64,000 nt of DNA, taken from the NCBI GenBank assembly GCA_947247005.1, contig OX365952.1, forward strand, positions 51,440,722 through 51,504,721. The letters run 5' to 3'. The notes below the pieces were generated by a model. The model saw only the letters and a program-made list of their open reading frames with translations, was not told the DNA's origin and did no database searches. The DNA comes from Spisula solida (Eukaryota; Mollusca; Bivalvia; Venerida; Mactridae). Shown piece by piece: positions 9,881 to 22,626 of the stretch. Each line of letters starts with the position of its first letter. Position 1 is the stretch's first letter. Made by a program: the position numbers and the translations under genes.

Positions 9881-11576
9881 GGACGTATTTTATATAATGT
9901 TTCATGTTTTACATTCCTTTATTACCGGTCACTGTGGCATTTTTGTTAGAGGGCATTAAATGGCGGGAAACATTTATTTACACTATCCTGTTCTATAAGG
10001 TTGTCTATTGGGTAAGTGTGAGGTTTGGTGCACTGTAAAACGTTTAATCCCCCAGTGGAATGCGTCACTGTCCGTACCAAGGCGGAAGCCCCTTAGTCAA
10101 CCTCCTCTGTGTATATATTGTCCACTTTATAGTATAATTAGAAAAAATACAAAAATAATTGGCCACTGTGCCTTTTTGTTAAAATTTATTAATTTTGTAT
10201 GTGCCTTCTGCAAATTCGTTGTCCAGCACAAGGCTGCTTCGTATCTTTCAAAATTGCATAATCTCAGTGTCTGTTGTGGATTGTCCTTGTGGTGTGTGTG
10301 TTATCCGGTTGTTAATTTCTTACCAACTGGCTCTTGTTCCGTTTTAGTTTGACTGACTTAAGCAGCAGACTTTCGGGATTAGATGCCCGGTTATGTATAT
10401 ACATGTTCCTGTGCTAGTTTTAATGTTGGGCATGTTCCGCGCCTTTTCGAGTGAAGTTGTATATTATCTGTGCCTTTTAGTTCTCGCGTGTCCCGCGGTT
10501 TCTGTTTGGCGGTGCTACTTCCGGTAGTTTCGTATTTTGTTTAATTATTATAATATTGGTTTGTATCTGCATTTAAAATTCCGTTTACAGTGGAATTTTT
10601 CAATTTTAAAATAATCAATGATATGTCATAATTTCTCAGTATTCAATTTTATGACCGGGGCCAAAAGTTATATGGAGCTAGGAGTTATTTATTCGTATTT
10701 GCTGGTTGTCGTCTTACTATTTCGCCCCGCGATTCGCATCCTACCTGGTTCATTCATGAGTTGATGTACAGCTTTGGAGTTATGGTAAGTCCCCTACCGG
10801 TTTTTGACCGGAGGGGACTATTGGTTTGCCATCAGTCCGTCAGTTTTGGTTCTGACGGGAATTGTGGTTGCTATGGCAACAGACACATAGAAAATGACTT
10901 TAAACCGGTAGGGGACTCCTGTATTGGTTGTAATTCTTAATGCCTTGTTCATTACGTCATATCTCGATTTGTTCAATTACGTCATTTTACTTTTTGAAAC
11001 TAGGTTATCCGGCTATGGCTTTCAGATTGTTTGTTGCTGAAATCGGGCCTACCGACGTTTTAATACTGTGACTTAACTTTTGAGACTTAAGGCTGCTAAA
11101 ACTATGTAGTTCAGCAGTTTTACTGTTGTAACTAGGTCATTCAGCGTAGGCATTCCGCCTTTTGTTTGCTGAATCTTTTCTATTCAGCTTTTAAACAGTG
11201 GGATAAGCGATGTTTAATTTTCTTGGTCGGTAGTGTGTTGGTCACTTCTTCGTTTTAAGATTTCTTACAGCTAAAATTAGGCATTATAGTCCTTTTGCTG
11301 TGTTACTAGGTCATTCAGCGTAGGCATTCCGCCTTTTGGTTGCTGTATCTTTTCTACTGGGTCATTCAGCTAGTTATAATTTATTATACTTTACGACAGC
11401 TTGGACTTGGGCGGATCTGCGCTTGTTTAGTTGGGCATTGTGTCTTTATGTGTTTTATGTTTCCTGTGCTCGGTTGGTTCAGTTGGGCATTGTACTTTGT
11501 GTGTTTTTAATGTTTTATCTGCTCGGCTGGTTAAGTTGAGTGCTGCCTTCCATGTCTGACTTAATATAATTTTTTC
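9881..11576 (+). repeat. Longest copy of the dispersed TTAATATTATCTTT-ended family
   Basis: The right end (11390-11576) has the family terminus: GACAGCTTGGACTTGGGCGG, two GCTCGGTTGGTTCAGTTGGG-like modules, GCTCGGCTGGTTAAGTTGAG, GTGCTGCCTTCCATGTCTGA and a degenerate TTAATATAATTTTTT. Upstream are repeated CTAGGTCATTCAGC modules (about 11000, 11130 and 11310). Further upstream, at about 10260-10400, is a TTGTGGATTGTCCTTGTGGT / TTTTAGTTTGACTGACTT segment that also occurs at 43390-43500 and, inverted, at 15690-15800. No credible protein is encoded. The left boundary is a guess; the constant right end and variable left ends across copies suggest a retroposon. Confidence 0.6.
10788..10917. mobile_element. 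130-bp foldback MITE
   Basis: AGTCCCCTACCGGTTT (10788-10803) is perfectly inverted as AAACCGGTAGGGGACT (10902-10917). A second partial inversion lies just inside the left end (ACCGGAGGGGACT, 10807-10819), so the left terminus can also fold on itself. The interior has TTTGCCATCAGTCCGTCAG and TTGCTATGGCAAC. I recall similar short elements with GGTTTGCC and GTCCGTC runs from bivalve genomes. It is nested in the larger dispersed repeat. Confidence 0.7.
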
Positions 11577-12199
11577 GTTAAGAAATTTAGTATAAAAAAA
11601 GGCATTATAAGTGTGACGAACGATTATGAAATTTAACATTTTGTTTCCCACCCATTCTGTCTGAGAAAAATAGCTGGAAATTGAAAATAACGGTGGTCGA
11701 ATTGAAGACAGTTACGCCACGAATACCAACAATGATAATCCAATATTTAATTACTTTAAAAACTTTTGCAATCTCATTAAAATCAGACCCTTATTACGCA
11801 TCACTTCTTTACGCTGATATAGGTTATGTCGTCACTCCGTATAGGGTCATGTCGATGTGGACTTAAGTTTATCCAATCAAATCGCTTCCTTGACAAATCT
11901 GAAAGTGCGGTGAAACACTGATGAGGCGTCACTGAACATGACCTCTTACAGAAAGTAGTCAGATCTCTTAAAGCTTAAAGAAATGGAGCAAATGTTAGGA
12001 TATGATTTTAATAAGATTGCCATTTTTCCCAACTATTACACGTATTCTTGTTCATCGTGTACATGTGTATATTTTCTGATTATCAATCGCATTGTGTATT
12101 GATGTATTATCACACTGCATGTTACTATCATAATATTATTCGGATTCTCATCGAGTCTTATAATTGTACAAAGCGTAGTATTAATGTTAAGATTCTAAA
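11577..12199. other. No gene seen
   Basis: Short open frames only. GGTGAAACACTGATGAGG near 11913 has a loose counterpart near 60983 (AGTGAAACACTGACGA), too short to interpret. Confidence 0.35.
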
Positions 12200-12610
12200 C
12201 AATTAGGTCACAGTGCCAGAGCTCACGTGTATTGTGACAATAATATCCCCTAAAGGTAATTATTTATCATTAGAAGTTGTCGTGTCACAATTGAATGCAT
12301 TATGCAGTCATCTCAAACAACCGCGACAAGAAAAGCAATATTCTAATTGATATCGAACCCTCTTAGATCTTATTGAGCATTCATATATTCCAAATAATTC
12401 TATGTTAACACTTCGTGTCATAAGCAGCAGTATACAGTCGTAAAATTGTCAAGAATGATTAAGAGTACATGTACATGTATTATCAAAATTGTCGCTTTCA
12501 CTTTTTCACAACAGTGATTAATAAACAAGTTACGTACATGTAGTGACTTGTCATTTGCCATTTCAAAGCGTCAAAACATTTAATTCAGATTTGCACTTAT
12601 GAAAAATTAT
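12200..12610 (+). repeat. Diverged segmental unit, second copy (right part)
   Basis: Colinear with 18895-19145. CCCCTAAAGGTAATTATT (12247) pairs with CCCCTAAGGGTAATTATT (about 18915), and ACTTGTCATTTGCCATTTCA (12546) followed by TTTAATTCAGATTTGC pairs with ACTTGCCATTTCAG (about 19073) followed by TTAAATTCAGTTCG. The larger spacing in this copy is explained by the Tc1-like and dispersed-repeat insertions upstream. Confidence 0.5.
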
Positions 12611-13494
12611 GAAAGAAACAATAACAAATCAAATCGATCAGGGGGTCATCGTTTAACAGAAGAAATAGAGCACGAAAAGTACAAAAATACAATTAGATTA
12701 AGCAATATTTATTTCCATAGATATGCATTAGTATGTGTTACATAGACAAGATTCGTGAAGAAAGGGGGTACATATACAAGAACAGATTACAAATCAACCC
12801 ACAAGGAATTCGTAAAATTGAAAACCAAACTGAATAGCAAAACAGTCCTCTTTCCATGTGCCAATTTGGTCCAACAAAAACGAGTGGTCCAACACTGTAA
12901 AGTGTAACAAAAATATATTAACGAATCGGACAGGGGAGGGATGAGCGCGAAGATGTATGTGTACATGGCTCTTTGTACTTTTAGTGACCTCTAATACTGC
13001 AATATGTGTTTCAGAAAAACGAAGTTTCGCCATAATTTGCGGCATCTTTGTACGAACTGTCTGGAACATACGCATAATTAATACCTAAAAGTCTAAGAAC
13101 GTTATAAGGAATGTGCCTGGTTGTATATTATCATATTTATGTTTACTCTTAAACATTAGCATCCCTTACGGCCGATATTGACTAGACCGTAACTCATTGC
13201 GTTTCTGAAAATAGAGTTTAATTATGTTTTGTCTGTTTTGAAAATTGAATCAGAAAACTCCATCAAACTACAAGTCCTTAAACACTATAGGCAGATCGAG
13301 ACTAAATGTCGTCGCAATGAGTATTCTTGGTATATTCCAGGATAGTCCAAGTTTATCTAAACCTATTTCTTCTTTAATCTGATGTTGTACAATACAGCTC
13401 CAGTTCAAATCGAAGGTTTTAGAATGACCAACACATACATAGTGGCCAACAAAGGAACTGAAATATATAGCCTGCACTCAGAATGCAAGACTAA
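12611..13494. other. No gene seen
   Basis: AT-rich. Minus-strand frames of 93 and 69 codons (12794-13075 and 13268-13477) have no recognisable domain, and neither shows a convincing splice context. Confidence 0.35.
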
Positions 13495-13760
13495 TCTATG
13501 GAATTAGAAAATGAAAAACCGGACATGGGAAGGCAGCATTAAACTGAAATAGCCGAGCACAGAAAACATAAATAACACAGACCACAATCACACGGCACAA
13601 TTTCCAACACATAACTGAACGAGAAAATGAAACAAACCGATGACAGTCCAAGTGTCGTCTGACAAAATGTAGAGAATCTGTAAATGGTACTACCCTCCAG
13701 CGGTACATACAAACACATTTGTCAACAATTGGGCTTAAATATATGACACGCACTTAGAAA
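13495..13760 (-). repeat. Dispersed TTAATATTATCTTT-ended repeat, diverged copy
   Basis: On the minus strand it carries the GTTATGTGTTGGAAATTGTG and TTTCTGTGCTCGGCTATTTC segments, then GCTGCCTTCCCATGTCCGG. The terminal TTATCTTT has decayed. The 85-codon minus-strand frame here is a repeat shadow: its ...CVIYVFCARLFQFNAAFPCP... resembles the translated repeat at 915-1301. Confidence 0.65.
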
Positions 13761-14989
13761 GCAGGTAGAACCTTTCCCAACACAGCGTATCCTGGAACAT
13801 AACGTACATCTTCTTTCTGGTGACATTTAACTTTATTGTACCTATAGTGTGACGGGGGCTCTAAATATAGAATGTGCCAGAACCATTTAAAGCATGTTCG
13901 AAGCACATGTACATTTTTTGTATTAAAATATACATGTATTTTTCAACTTTTCTAAATCGACGATTCCTCCGGTATTGTTCATGAATTGTATTCATTGCAG
14001 CTGTTGATTTGTCACTGATCTATTTAAAACAATATCGACATGCATGTATCTGTGTTTTTGAAACTAGAAAAAAAAGTAATCTGTGAATACTAGTGCACTG
14101 AAACAATGATCATGTTCTAACTACTGAAATATACTTAGTCGTACCATGAGAACCATGACTCTGATTCTTGAGAACTTTTTCGTAACGAAACCCTACTATA
14201 TGAGACACATTATAGATAAGTACAAATATTGGGAAGGCAAACCTTTGATAATCCTGTTACTGGTAATACACACTATGGAATCAAGTAACATTATTTAATA
14301 CTCCTGTGTTATTTAATGGTCCATTAACAAACAAACAGTATCACGGCAATATTTCTTTGTCTGTGATACCGTCTATTTTGTAAACCGTGATTTCGTCCCC
14401 AAATAAGACGAATGACAATCATATTAGAAAGAGAGAGTATTATTAACGATTCATCTAAGATATCTCTCGTTTATATATAACTACTACCATTTTGTCATGG
14501 TTAGTTTATACATGTACTGCATTTTCGTTAGGTCAAATATTAAACAAGTCTTTAATTTATCGAGACGTGCTCCCTGGTGATATTAAATCTTCTAGCTTCC
14601 CTTTGTAATGCTGAGCGCCAATCTTTTTAACTGTTGGTTTAATAATTTCGTCGTCTTTATTCAACGCACTCAAAGAGTCAACATTTGTCGCCTTAAACAT
14701 GCATCACAATTTAAAGGCATCTGTGTCATGTTTAAACAAACCAATGCAAGATGATTGAAATGGTTCTGTTGAATAGTTTACTCAACAGCTTTCATTATTT
14801 CCCGAATGTTTTATTGGAGCTTACATTGATGCAAACATTAATTGCATCCCTTTTGAAACTCTACACGATATATTCATTTATTACACTTGACACATTGTAA
14901 GATGTATTATCCTTAACATGTGATATTGTTTTATAATATATTTCCTAAAAAGAGATATGTTTTCTTAATATGAACACTCTATGACAGGT
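13761..14989. other. No gene seen
   Basis: AT-rich non-coding sequence with no recognisable repeat boundary or open frame. Confidence 0.35.
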
Positions 14990-15594
14990 TTCGCCAGAGC
15001 TTAATGGAAACATTCGTTATTTGGAAAAGCCCCAGCAATACATAAATACCTCTTTTAGATGAAACAGTTACTGGAATATCTTAATATTCGTGAAAAGGCA
15101 TGTGAGCAATATGGATCTTGCGTAACGAAGTGATTAAACTGAATTTTGTTTTCGCATACAATAACATATTAGTGAGTATACTTTGGTTGTTTAAGTAACT
15201 CAAAAACATACATTACGTATATGTATATTCCTTAACTCTTAAGCACAAAAGTAAAATGCGTAAACACATCAATAGTAATGACTGTGTAGCCACTGGTAAC
15301 AGTAGTGGATTATACAATATGACTACATGTACATGAATACAAGAATACCTCTTATTCCAGAACACAAATCTGTCTTTGAATATTTCCTTGTTATTGCATA
15401 TCCAGCATGTCCTCATGGAAGGATTGCTTGTTGACGGTTATTGTACACAGAAATCGCGCTACGTGGTTCCAACAAACTTATGTATAATTACAGCCGTTGA
15501 GAGGTAACAACAATGCTATTGTTATTATTTATGATATCCGGTAATATATAAATAAAAATGGCAGTGAGGGAGTCAAAATATTGTCAATATTGTC

Positions 15595-15800
15595 AAAAAG
15601 ATTATATTAAGTCAGACAGGGAAGGCAGCACACAACTTAACCAGCCGAGCACAGAAAACATTAAAAACACACAAAGCACTGAAAACACGGCATCCCGCCC
15701 CGAAAGTATGCCGCCTCAGTCAGTCAAACTAAAACGGAACGAGAGCCATGTGACGAGAAAACAACAACCGGACACCACACATCACAAGGACAATCTACAA
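15595..15800 (-). repeat. Dispersed TTAATATTATCTTT-ended repeat with 5' module
   Basis: Minus-strand copy joining the end module (AAAGATTATATTAAGTCAGA, GGCAGCACACAACTTAACCA, GCCGAGCACAG) to the CGGCATCCCGCCCCGAAAG / CAGTCAGTCAAACTAAAACG module, seen also at 10260-10400 and 43390-43500. This fixes the order of the two modules within one family. The plus-strand 94-codon frame spanning it is a repeat shadow. Confidence 0.7.
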
Positions 15801-16639
15801 CATATATATATTTTTGACATTCAAAATATCCATATCACGTGATGTGCTCTCGACCAATCAAAACGACCAGATTGCTCATGAATAATAGTGAGATATGATA
15901 ATATGTGTTGTATGGTCATAGCTAACTGCATCCTGACTTACTTCACAATATTCACACATAGTCCATGCATTCTGAAACCACATGTTAATCTTTCGATACG
16001 TTTACCCGAGAGAGAATGCCGAGATGTTCTAATTTCCTTCAAATCTTAACATACGTTTACCTAGTTTCTGCTGTGTAATTCCGTGATAAAACGACCAATG
16101 AGGGTATTAAACTAAACCTTGTCGAGTCCGTAGGGAAATAACTGGTGACATGTTTCAAGTTATAAATGATCAATTTTGTCACATTGTCTTATTTTGGTAT
16201 TAGATTAGGTGTTATCGTCACTAAGGTGTTCTCTGCTACTTTTATTCAAAATGACATGAAAATTAGTATCGACATATTTTTGGAATTGGACTTGTCATTT
16301 GTGACGACCTAAAGCAAAGAGTACAAAGTTAAAGTTCATTAATATCTTATATATATCTTTGATGTTCAAACTGCAGACATGAACAAAATCATTTTATCAC
16401 ATAAAATAGGCCCTGGGAGCTTAATAAACCCATTACATAAAAGTCATAATACACACGTGTAATAAACATGCAAATGAGGTATATACAAGGACGAGTCACT
16501 TTATTTATGTATTAATACACGTTGTCAAAAAAGTAAAAGAATACATTTTTAGAATAGAATATATTCTATATCCGATTATGAGCACTCTAGGGCATGTTAT
16601 AATCACACAATAACAGATGTACAAGAACTTAGGAGATAT

Positions 16640-17045
16640 GACTGTAAGTAAACATGACGGTAGGTCCGTTAAACGTGGGTACGAATAAGATCGGGACGAA
16701 ATGTACATACCAAATATCTGGCATCTACACAAACACAGCATCGGATGTTGATTTCATTGTATAAATCCGTTAATTTTGAGTATCAAAGACGATTTTCCTT
16801 GCTTACCAAGTACTTGCATCGTGTACAATCAGTTATTTTCGGCTATTCAGACGAATCGCGAATAAATTCACGCGGAAAACCTAGTTACTTCCCCTGTCCT
16901 TGGTTGTTACTAAAACCCGGAACGGAACACGGAACAGAACAGAATACGTTGTGTTGCTGCGATCCTAGATTTAATTATTTACTTTGTTAAGCGTAGTTTT
17001 ACATCTGCAGGATTTTAGATACCCTAAAAATATTATTTTCAAAGG
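16640..17045 (+). repeat. Third, diverged partial copy of the 3.26-kb repeat
   Basis: Aligns in order with 3070-3400 of copy 1: GGGTACGAATA, CATCGGATGTTGATTTCATT, GTATAA...GTTAATT...GAGTATCAAAGACG, CTTGC...CAAGTACTTGCATCGTG, CCCCTGT and ATCTGCAG...ACCCTAAAAA. It is much more diverged than copies 1 and 2 are from each other, so it is an older insertion of the same family. Confidence 0.65.
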
Positions 17046-17197
17046 CAGAAAAATTAACATATTGGGGTATACATTGTTGCACTATTTTCTTAGCTCTTTC
17101 AATGAACCGCTTTACTCCTATGGAGTTTATTTGCTAAAGGGGAAGTGTGCGCATTCTTGACAAACTTTTACTGTGTATTTAGTCTATGTGATAAAAA

Positions 17198-17344
17198 GAA
17201 TCTTACATTCGTGTCATTCCATATTAAATTTATTAAACTCGTTGAATAAAAGTGATAAAATGCTCGGCAGAGCCTCGCATTTTATCATTTTATCCAACTC
17301 GTTTAATAAATTCAATATAGAAAGACACTCATGTAAGATCCTCT
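17198..17344. mobile_element. Foldback (palindromic) MITE
   Basis: The 147-bp element is nearly one palindrome. The left arm AGAATCTTACATTCGTGTC...GATAAAATGCTCG and the right arm CGCATTTTATC...GACACTCATGTAAGATCCTCT pair around the centre GGCAGAGCCT. The two ends differ consistently (AGAATCTTACATTCGTG against GAGGATCTTACATGAGTG), and the same pair of ends, with CGAGTTTAATAAA arms, recurs at 56051-56210. Non-coding. Confidence 0.7.
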
Positions 17345-17530
17345 ATAAACATCAGGCTCTGTTCTAATAAGGATATTGTGACGGTATGGTTGTCACTCGG
17401 GACTATTTGGTGTATTGTGTTAGCGAGTCTGTGAACTGAGTAGAATTTAACAACGTTTCAAAGTCTGGAGAGCTTTAAGATTAAATGTCTCTAAATATGC
17501 GTCACATTTAACGTTCCCGTTGGCATAGTT

Positions 17531-18894
17531 GAACGTCACAGACAATCAAATAATCACGAAATGTGAAATGTTACGAAACTCTACTGCATAATTACTGTGT
17601 AAAAAAAAGCTGTTACGCACATGTAACGACTGACTCGATTAATGGTTCAAAGCATGGAACTCTTAAGATAAAAACAATAAACTAAAAAATGAATTTACAT
17701 TACAAAATGTGTTTTTGCGTGACATGGATTGCATGTGAATGCGTGCTATACTTAATAAACAATCCGTCAATAATAATTGGAACCCCAATAATTATGTGTC
17801 CAATTATTTTTCAGATAAAACCTTCTTTAATTTGCAACATCAAGAACTTAGCTTTAACAACGCTGCCATGGATGATATATTTATATATTTACTGCAACTT
17901 GTAAATATGATACTAAAAGCATGAGGTATGAAGAATACGTTCATAACAACGTCTGATCTTCCTTTGGGGAACGCCCGTCATAAAATTGTTCTGTGACAAT
18001 AAAGCTCTATAAAGCATACATGATGCTATTTCACGACAGCAAACTATAGCTAAAAATAGATGACAAAATGTATTCTACTGTTAAGTAGTTTAAATATATC
18101 TAATATAATGTCAATGTAACGTTGAATTCTGTTTGATGTTATCTGTTTATTATGTCTTTTATTTTCCCTTGTTCATGTTTCCATTTTTCATTGTGGTTTG
18201 TGATTGTGCTCTGTGATACGTCATGCTGTACAAATGTTAACTGTCGGGCTGATATGTTTAGCTTTTCAGTTTTCATTTTAAAGTGGTTTATTTTCTTTTT
18301 CTTTTTTCTTGTCTTTGTGTCTATTGTGCTTGCTGTTTCTGTTAAGTATGCCTTTTCATGTCCGATTCTTTTGTTATATTTTTTTAATTTGCTACTTGTC
18401 TTGTGTGTGTGTTATTTCTTGTGCCTTTCGTTGTTCTACTGTTTCTGATTGAAGCTGCCTTCTCTGTGAGGTTTGTTATCATATTTATATCTATATTGTC
18501 GCTCTAAAGACATTACCGGTGTTGGAAAACTATTTTACAATTAAACATAACAGCGAAGTAGGTGTGTCACCAACTTTGACTGAGAAAACATTTGAAATTA
18601 ACAACAAAGACGACGTTTCTGTTTTAAGATATAGTGGTAGAGAAACACAAACTCATTCATTTATAATTTATCAACTAAAATACTAGTTTTTACTATTATA
18701 TATTGTGTATGTATTACACGTTTAAGTTTCGCCAAGCTGCAGTTTCATTTACACATTTAGAGTGACATTCCATAATTATGAATCAGAATATTGCATTCCA
18801 TGCTAAAGTCATAATGGCATTAGAAATGTCATAGCAGGGCATAATACTGCTTTGGAAATTCTAATCAATTAAGCCAAAGTGCTCGGGATCAGAA
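17531..18894. other. No gene seen; pyrimidine-rich patch
   Basis: A T-rich stretch at 18150-18480 gives an open frame of 98 hydrophobic codons, which follows from base composition and is not evidence for a membrane protein. GAAGCTGCCTTCTCTGTGAG near 18450 may be a worn end of the dispersed repeat family. The rest is featureless. Confidence 0.35.
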
Positions 18895-19145
18895 GTGTTG
18901 AAAACCAAGAAAACCCCTAAGGGTAATTATTCACATCCGATATCAAGTCAAACATTTATGCATCGTTCACTTTATAATCCAAGTTACATGCAACAACATG
19001 ACGATGAAAATGTATCTGTTACAAGAATAAGCTACTTCAAATAAGTGAACACACATACGCCGCATTCCTATTACTTGCCATTTCAGTCATTTCCTCCTGG
19101 CTTCAACAAATTAAATTCAGTTCGTTTTCTTATGTAATTGTAAGC
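18895..19145 (+). repeat. Diverged segmental unit, third copy (right part)
   Basis: Pairs with 12200-12610 as described for that copy: AAGTGCTCGGGATCAG...CCCCTAAGGGTAATTATT...ACTTGCCATTTCA...AAATTAAATTCAG. Confidence 0.45.
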
Positions 19146-22100
19146 AAACCGAGTCATGATTTTGTCTCGAACTGCTTTTGGTGGACATTGTTTTTACATG
19201 CTATAATATTTAGCACAAGACATCTAACTCCAAGCAGCTTGTTGTAAAACCATACATTAGGTGAGGATTGAATCGTAGTTTACTTCAGAGCTGGAACTAA
19301 ATGAAATGATAAATGAAAGTTGCCTTAATTTTTTAAGAAATAATATACGCCAGTAATCGCACATCCAGCAATTTCAAGAGACAGCAAATAGCAAAGGTAT
19401 TCAAACAAACATTGACATGCTTCCTTAATTAATATTTGACTAAATCCCATTAAAGTTCATGGATTAGACCTCGTTCCTGATTTGGCTAGATCCCTGTAAC
19501 ATATATACAAACAATTTTCAATTATTTAATTGGTTTGTTACTTAAAGTCCATTTGAAGCTTATGATTAAAAACAATTTAGTAAAAAATAGGTTTCACAAT
19601 ATCAAATATGTTTACGTCCTTAGTAAATGAATTAACAGTTGTTGGCAATTTGCTGCAAATCTCATAATTTCTTATTTACCTACTTCTAACCCCCAAGTTT
19701 CACGTATCAACATAAACGTTGGGTCTTTTGAGTTACAAGTAACTGGTCCTATATTTAATTTTTTCTGCTTCCAGCTTCAACACCAGGTACAATAATATAT
19801 CTAATTTCAGACTTAAATAGTCATTAAAAATAGAATTCGTCATATTCACCGGCGGCACTTTCATACAATGCAAGCAATTTATATCTGTAAAAACTATAAT
19901 TATATTGGTCTTTTAGTGTCATTTCAGCTCTGCTGTTACGTACTGCCTTCCCAGTCCGATTTCTTTTTGTTTTATACACGTAGAAGTTCCACAGTATTAT
20001 CATCCTCACCATTTAGCGCATCGTCATATCTAAGTTCCAAGGTCCGCATTCTCTCTTAATAGTGTGTTAGTGCTAAGGACATATTATCAGGAGGACTGTC
20101 ACGAGTGATTTACTGTCTATAAGCTCATTGCCAATAACAAGACGTTCTAGGATGTCATAGAAAACAACCAGTGATCCACTATTAACAAATAATATCACTT
20201 GACGCTTCATCTATCACTATGAATGTTGTCAAGGAGTGTAATCAATCATTAGCCACGGTATTATAAAAGAGAGTACATACTTATACTCTGCTGGGGGCCA
20301 ATACTGTCAACAAGACAAGCATCATTGAATACTTACGTTCATTAGCGGAAGTGTATGTGTACTTTAAGGTACACTGTACCATCTTCATGTGAACCGTTTG
20401 AATTGCTCGTATTAATAATAAATCAATAGTTAAGTTCATTTGAAAGAAACCGTGCGTACTTTATCATACAATAGTGCTTCCACGATAATAAGAAAGGCGG
20501 GGGAAATCGGTATACTCCATAAAGGTGAATTAATCAGATGTGCATGATTTATCAGTGATGGTTTGAGTAGAATACATACTTAGCTTTATACTTTAGTGAT
20601 TTGTAAAACCAATTTTGCAACAGTTGACCAAACCGATTCATGTTTGTAAATATCATTTGATCCTGGGCGCACTATACTACCCTGTGAACCGTTCTTATTT
20701 TATCTGATGATAAACAGTATTGAATAATCATTAGTTTTTTTAAAGAGTACAGGCGTACTTTAACATATCATATTCACCTTCAACCCATCGTATAAGTAAG
20801 ACAATAGTTTCGTACTCATGTAAGCAGATTATTACTTAACATAGAAAATAATGTCTCTATTAGTGCCATTAAAATTGATTTCAGACAACACAGAAATTAG
20901 AGACTGATTTTATACTTCTAATAATATTATAATGTGTTATATAGTGTAAGTCATCACGCCAAGGTGTTTCCTATGAGTTTACTTTCTTCCATTTCATATA
21001 AATATTCACAACATGTTAAGTAAAAACGTGTTGATGTAATTTTGTATTTAAGAAACTATAAATATGGAACCGTGTTTGTTCAAATATGAACACCATGTCG
21101 GAGGCGTCGTAAGGAAATTGAAAGTGCGCAGAGCAATTGATAAACTTTTCACAGTCGAACGTGTGCCTAACTTTTATTACAGTATATGATATACGGCTAT
21201 ATACTTATTAGTCCGATTCCAACACCTCAGATATTTCGCACTTTACAGAACTGTAAGTCTGACTGGCGGCATTGACTGTCAATATCAAATTGCTTTGGAT
21301 GATATAATTTACGCCCCATTGTTGGGCTTTGTATTATATCGGGAATTTCGTTACCACTCAGATTATATTATTGTAAAAAACATTTTAGTTGCCTACTCTA
21401 TAGAATGAAAACTTGAGTAGCGATCATTTGTTTTAAATATACAAGTATCTTTAAACAGGTTATTCCATGATGTGGCGTTTGTAAACACTTTCTCTATATG
21501 CTAATCTTGGTACATGTAAATTATATTCAAAGTACACTACATGTATTAGTCAAATATAATTATATACACTGTATGTATGCTAATGGTAACTGAATTAAGC
21601 ATCCAACTGTATTTAGCTACCAATATCATTATATTCTGATTAACATTTTGTAGAGTAAATACACCTGACAATGTTTTAAACATCCACCGAGCACGTTTGC
21701 ACATACATAATAATTATGTTTCTTCAGTATAATGATAGGCATTACACACTTTTATAAAGTTCTTTGGTTTGAATATGTTATATATGCTTGTCAATAATAA
21801 CTACGCAGTTCGCGTATCAAGGCTATCATTTAATGTGAAATTTTCTAGATCGTGTTTCCCATAAATAACAATAATGCGTTCATTATTTCTCTATGATTAT
21901 ATTTAATTGACCAGAAAGTAAAATTATTAGACAAAAGTTGCCATCTTTTCATAACCATTACGCTTGATAGAGATAAAATGTTATTGTAACTTGATTCACA
22001 ACCAAATACGTTTGATAAAAACTGCACTAATTGTTGTTGCTTGAATTAGATGTTCCTAAGCCTTAATAGTCGATTTCAGTTAAGACAGAAGCTGTGTGAA

Positions 22101-22626
22101 AAATTGTTTCAAAGACTGTAATGTTGTTGTTATAGTTTTGTCACCTTTTATATCTCACCATTCTTTCCACTTTATTATTATTCATATACATTAACATGAT
22201 GATCTAGAATATGAGCATTGATTAGAAATTAGTCTGCTTGTCTATGTTTAACTTCCGATATGCGCTATCAACAAAGTGTTAGTTTGCGCATGCACATTTG
22301 GTGATTAAACGTTTTCTTTATTGAAATGTATGCGTCAATCTATTGCATTAAATAATTTTTAAATTGCAATGTGGTTCAATTTTATGAACAACAAATCAAT
22401 ATCTTAAATGCATATTAGTTATAAAAACACAATAATTGAACAGCACACTATGCGTGATTGGGAGCTATATTTTATAAATGCAGCAATTGAATGTAATACA
22501 ATAGAAATGAAAATTTAATAATAGATGATTGCGATTTTATTAACGTTATGTTGGTGTACAGAAATAGTGCAGTGATAAATAGACATGAATGTTGCATTAC
22601 TGTTGAACATTTATCACAATATATAT
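19146..22626. other. No gene seen (3.5 kb)
   Basis: AT-rich sequence without credible coding frames, TIR pairs or tandem arrays. Possible worn end of the dispersed repeat at about 19940 (GTACTGCCTTCCCAGTCCG). 20380-20480 and 20680-20780 share loosely spaced words (CTGTGAACCGTT-like, ...GCGTACTTTA), which may be an old local duplication. Confidence 0.35.

Larger units (their letters stand above)
14990..17530 (+). repeat. Diverged segmental unit, third copy
   Basis: 14990-16392 aligns colinearly with 5960-7960, and 16335-17530 aligns with the first 300 bp of the window (GACATGAACAAAATC, then GTATTGTGTTAGCGA, then CTCTAAATATGCGTCACATT). Between them lies a diverged partial copy of the 3.26-kb repeat (16640-17045) and a foldback element (17198-17344). 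No coding frame is conserved between copies, so this is duplicated non-coding DNA or the remains of something too decayed to recognise. Confidence 0.5.

Noticed and set aside
18152..18448. 98-codon very hydrophobic open frame resembling a membrane protein
   Set aside because: The stretch is a T-rich low-complexity patch; Phe/Leu/Val/Cys excess follows from composition. No splice signals or conserved motif.
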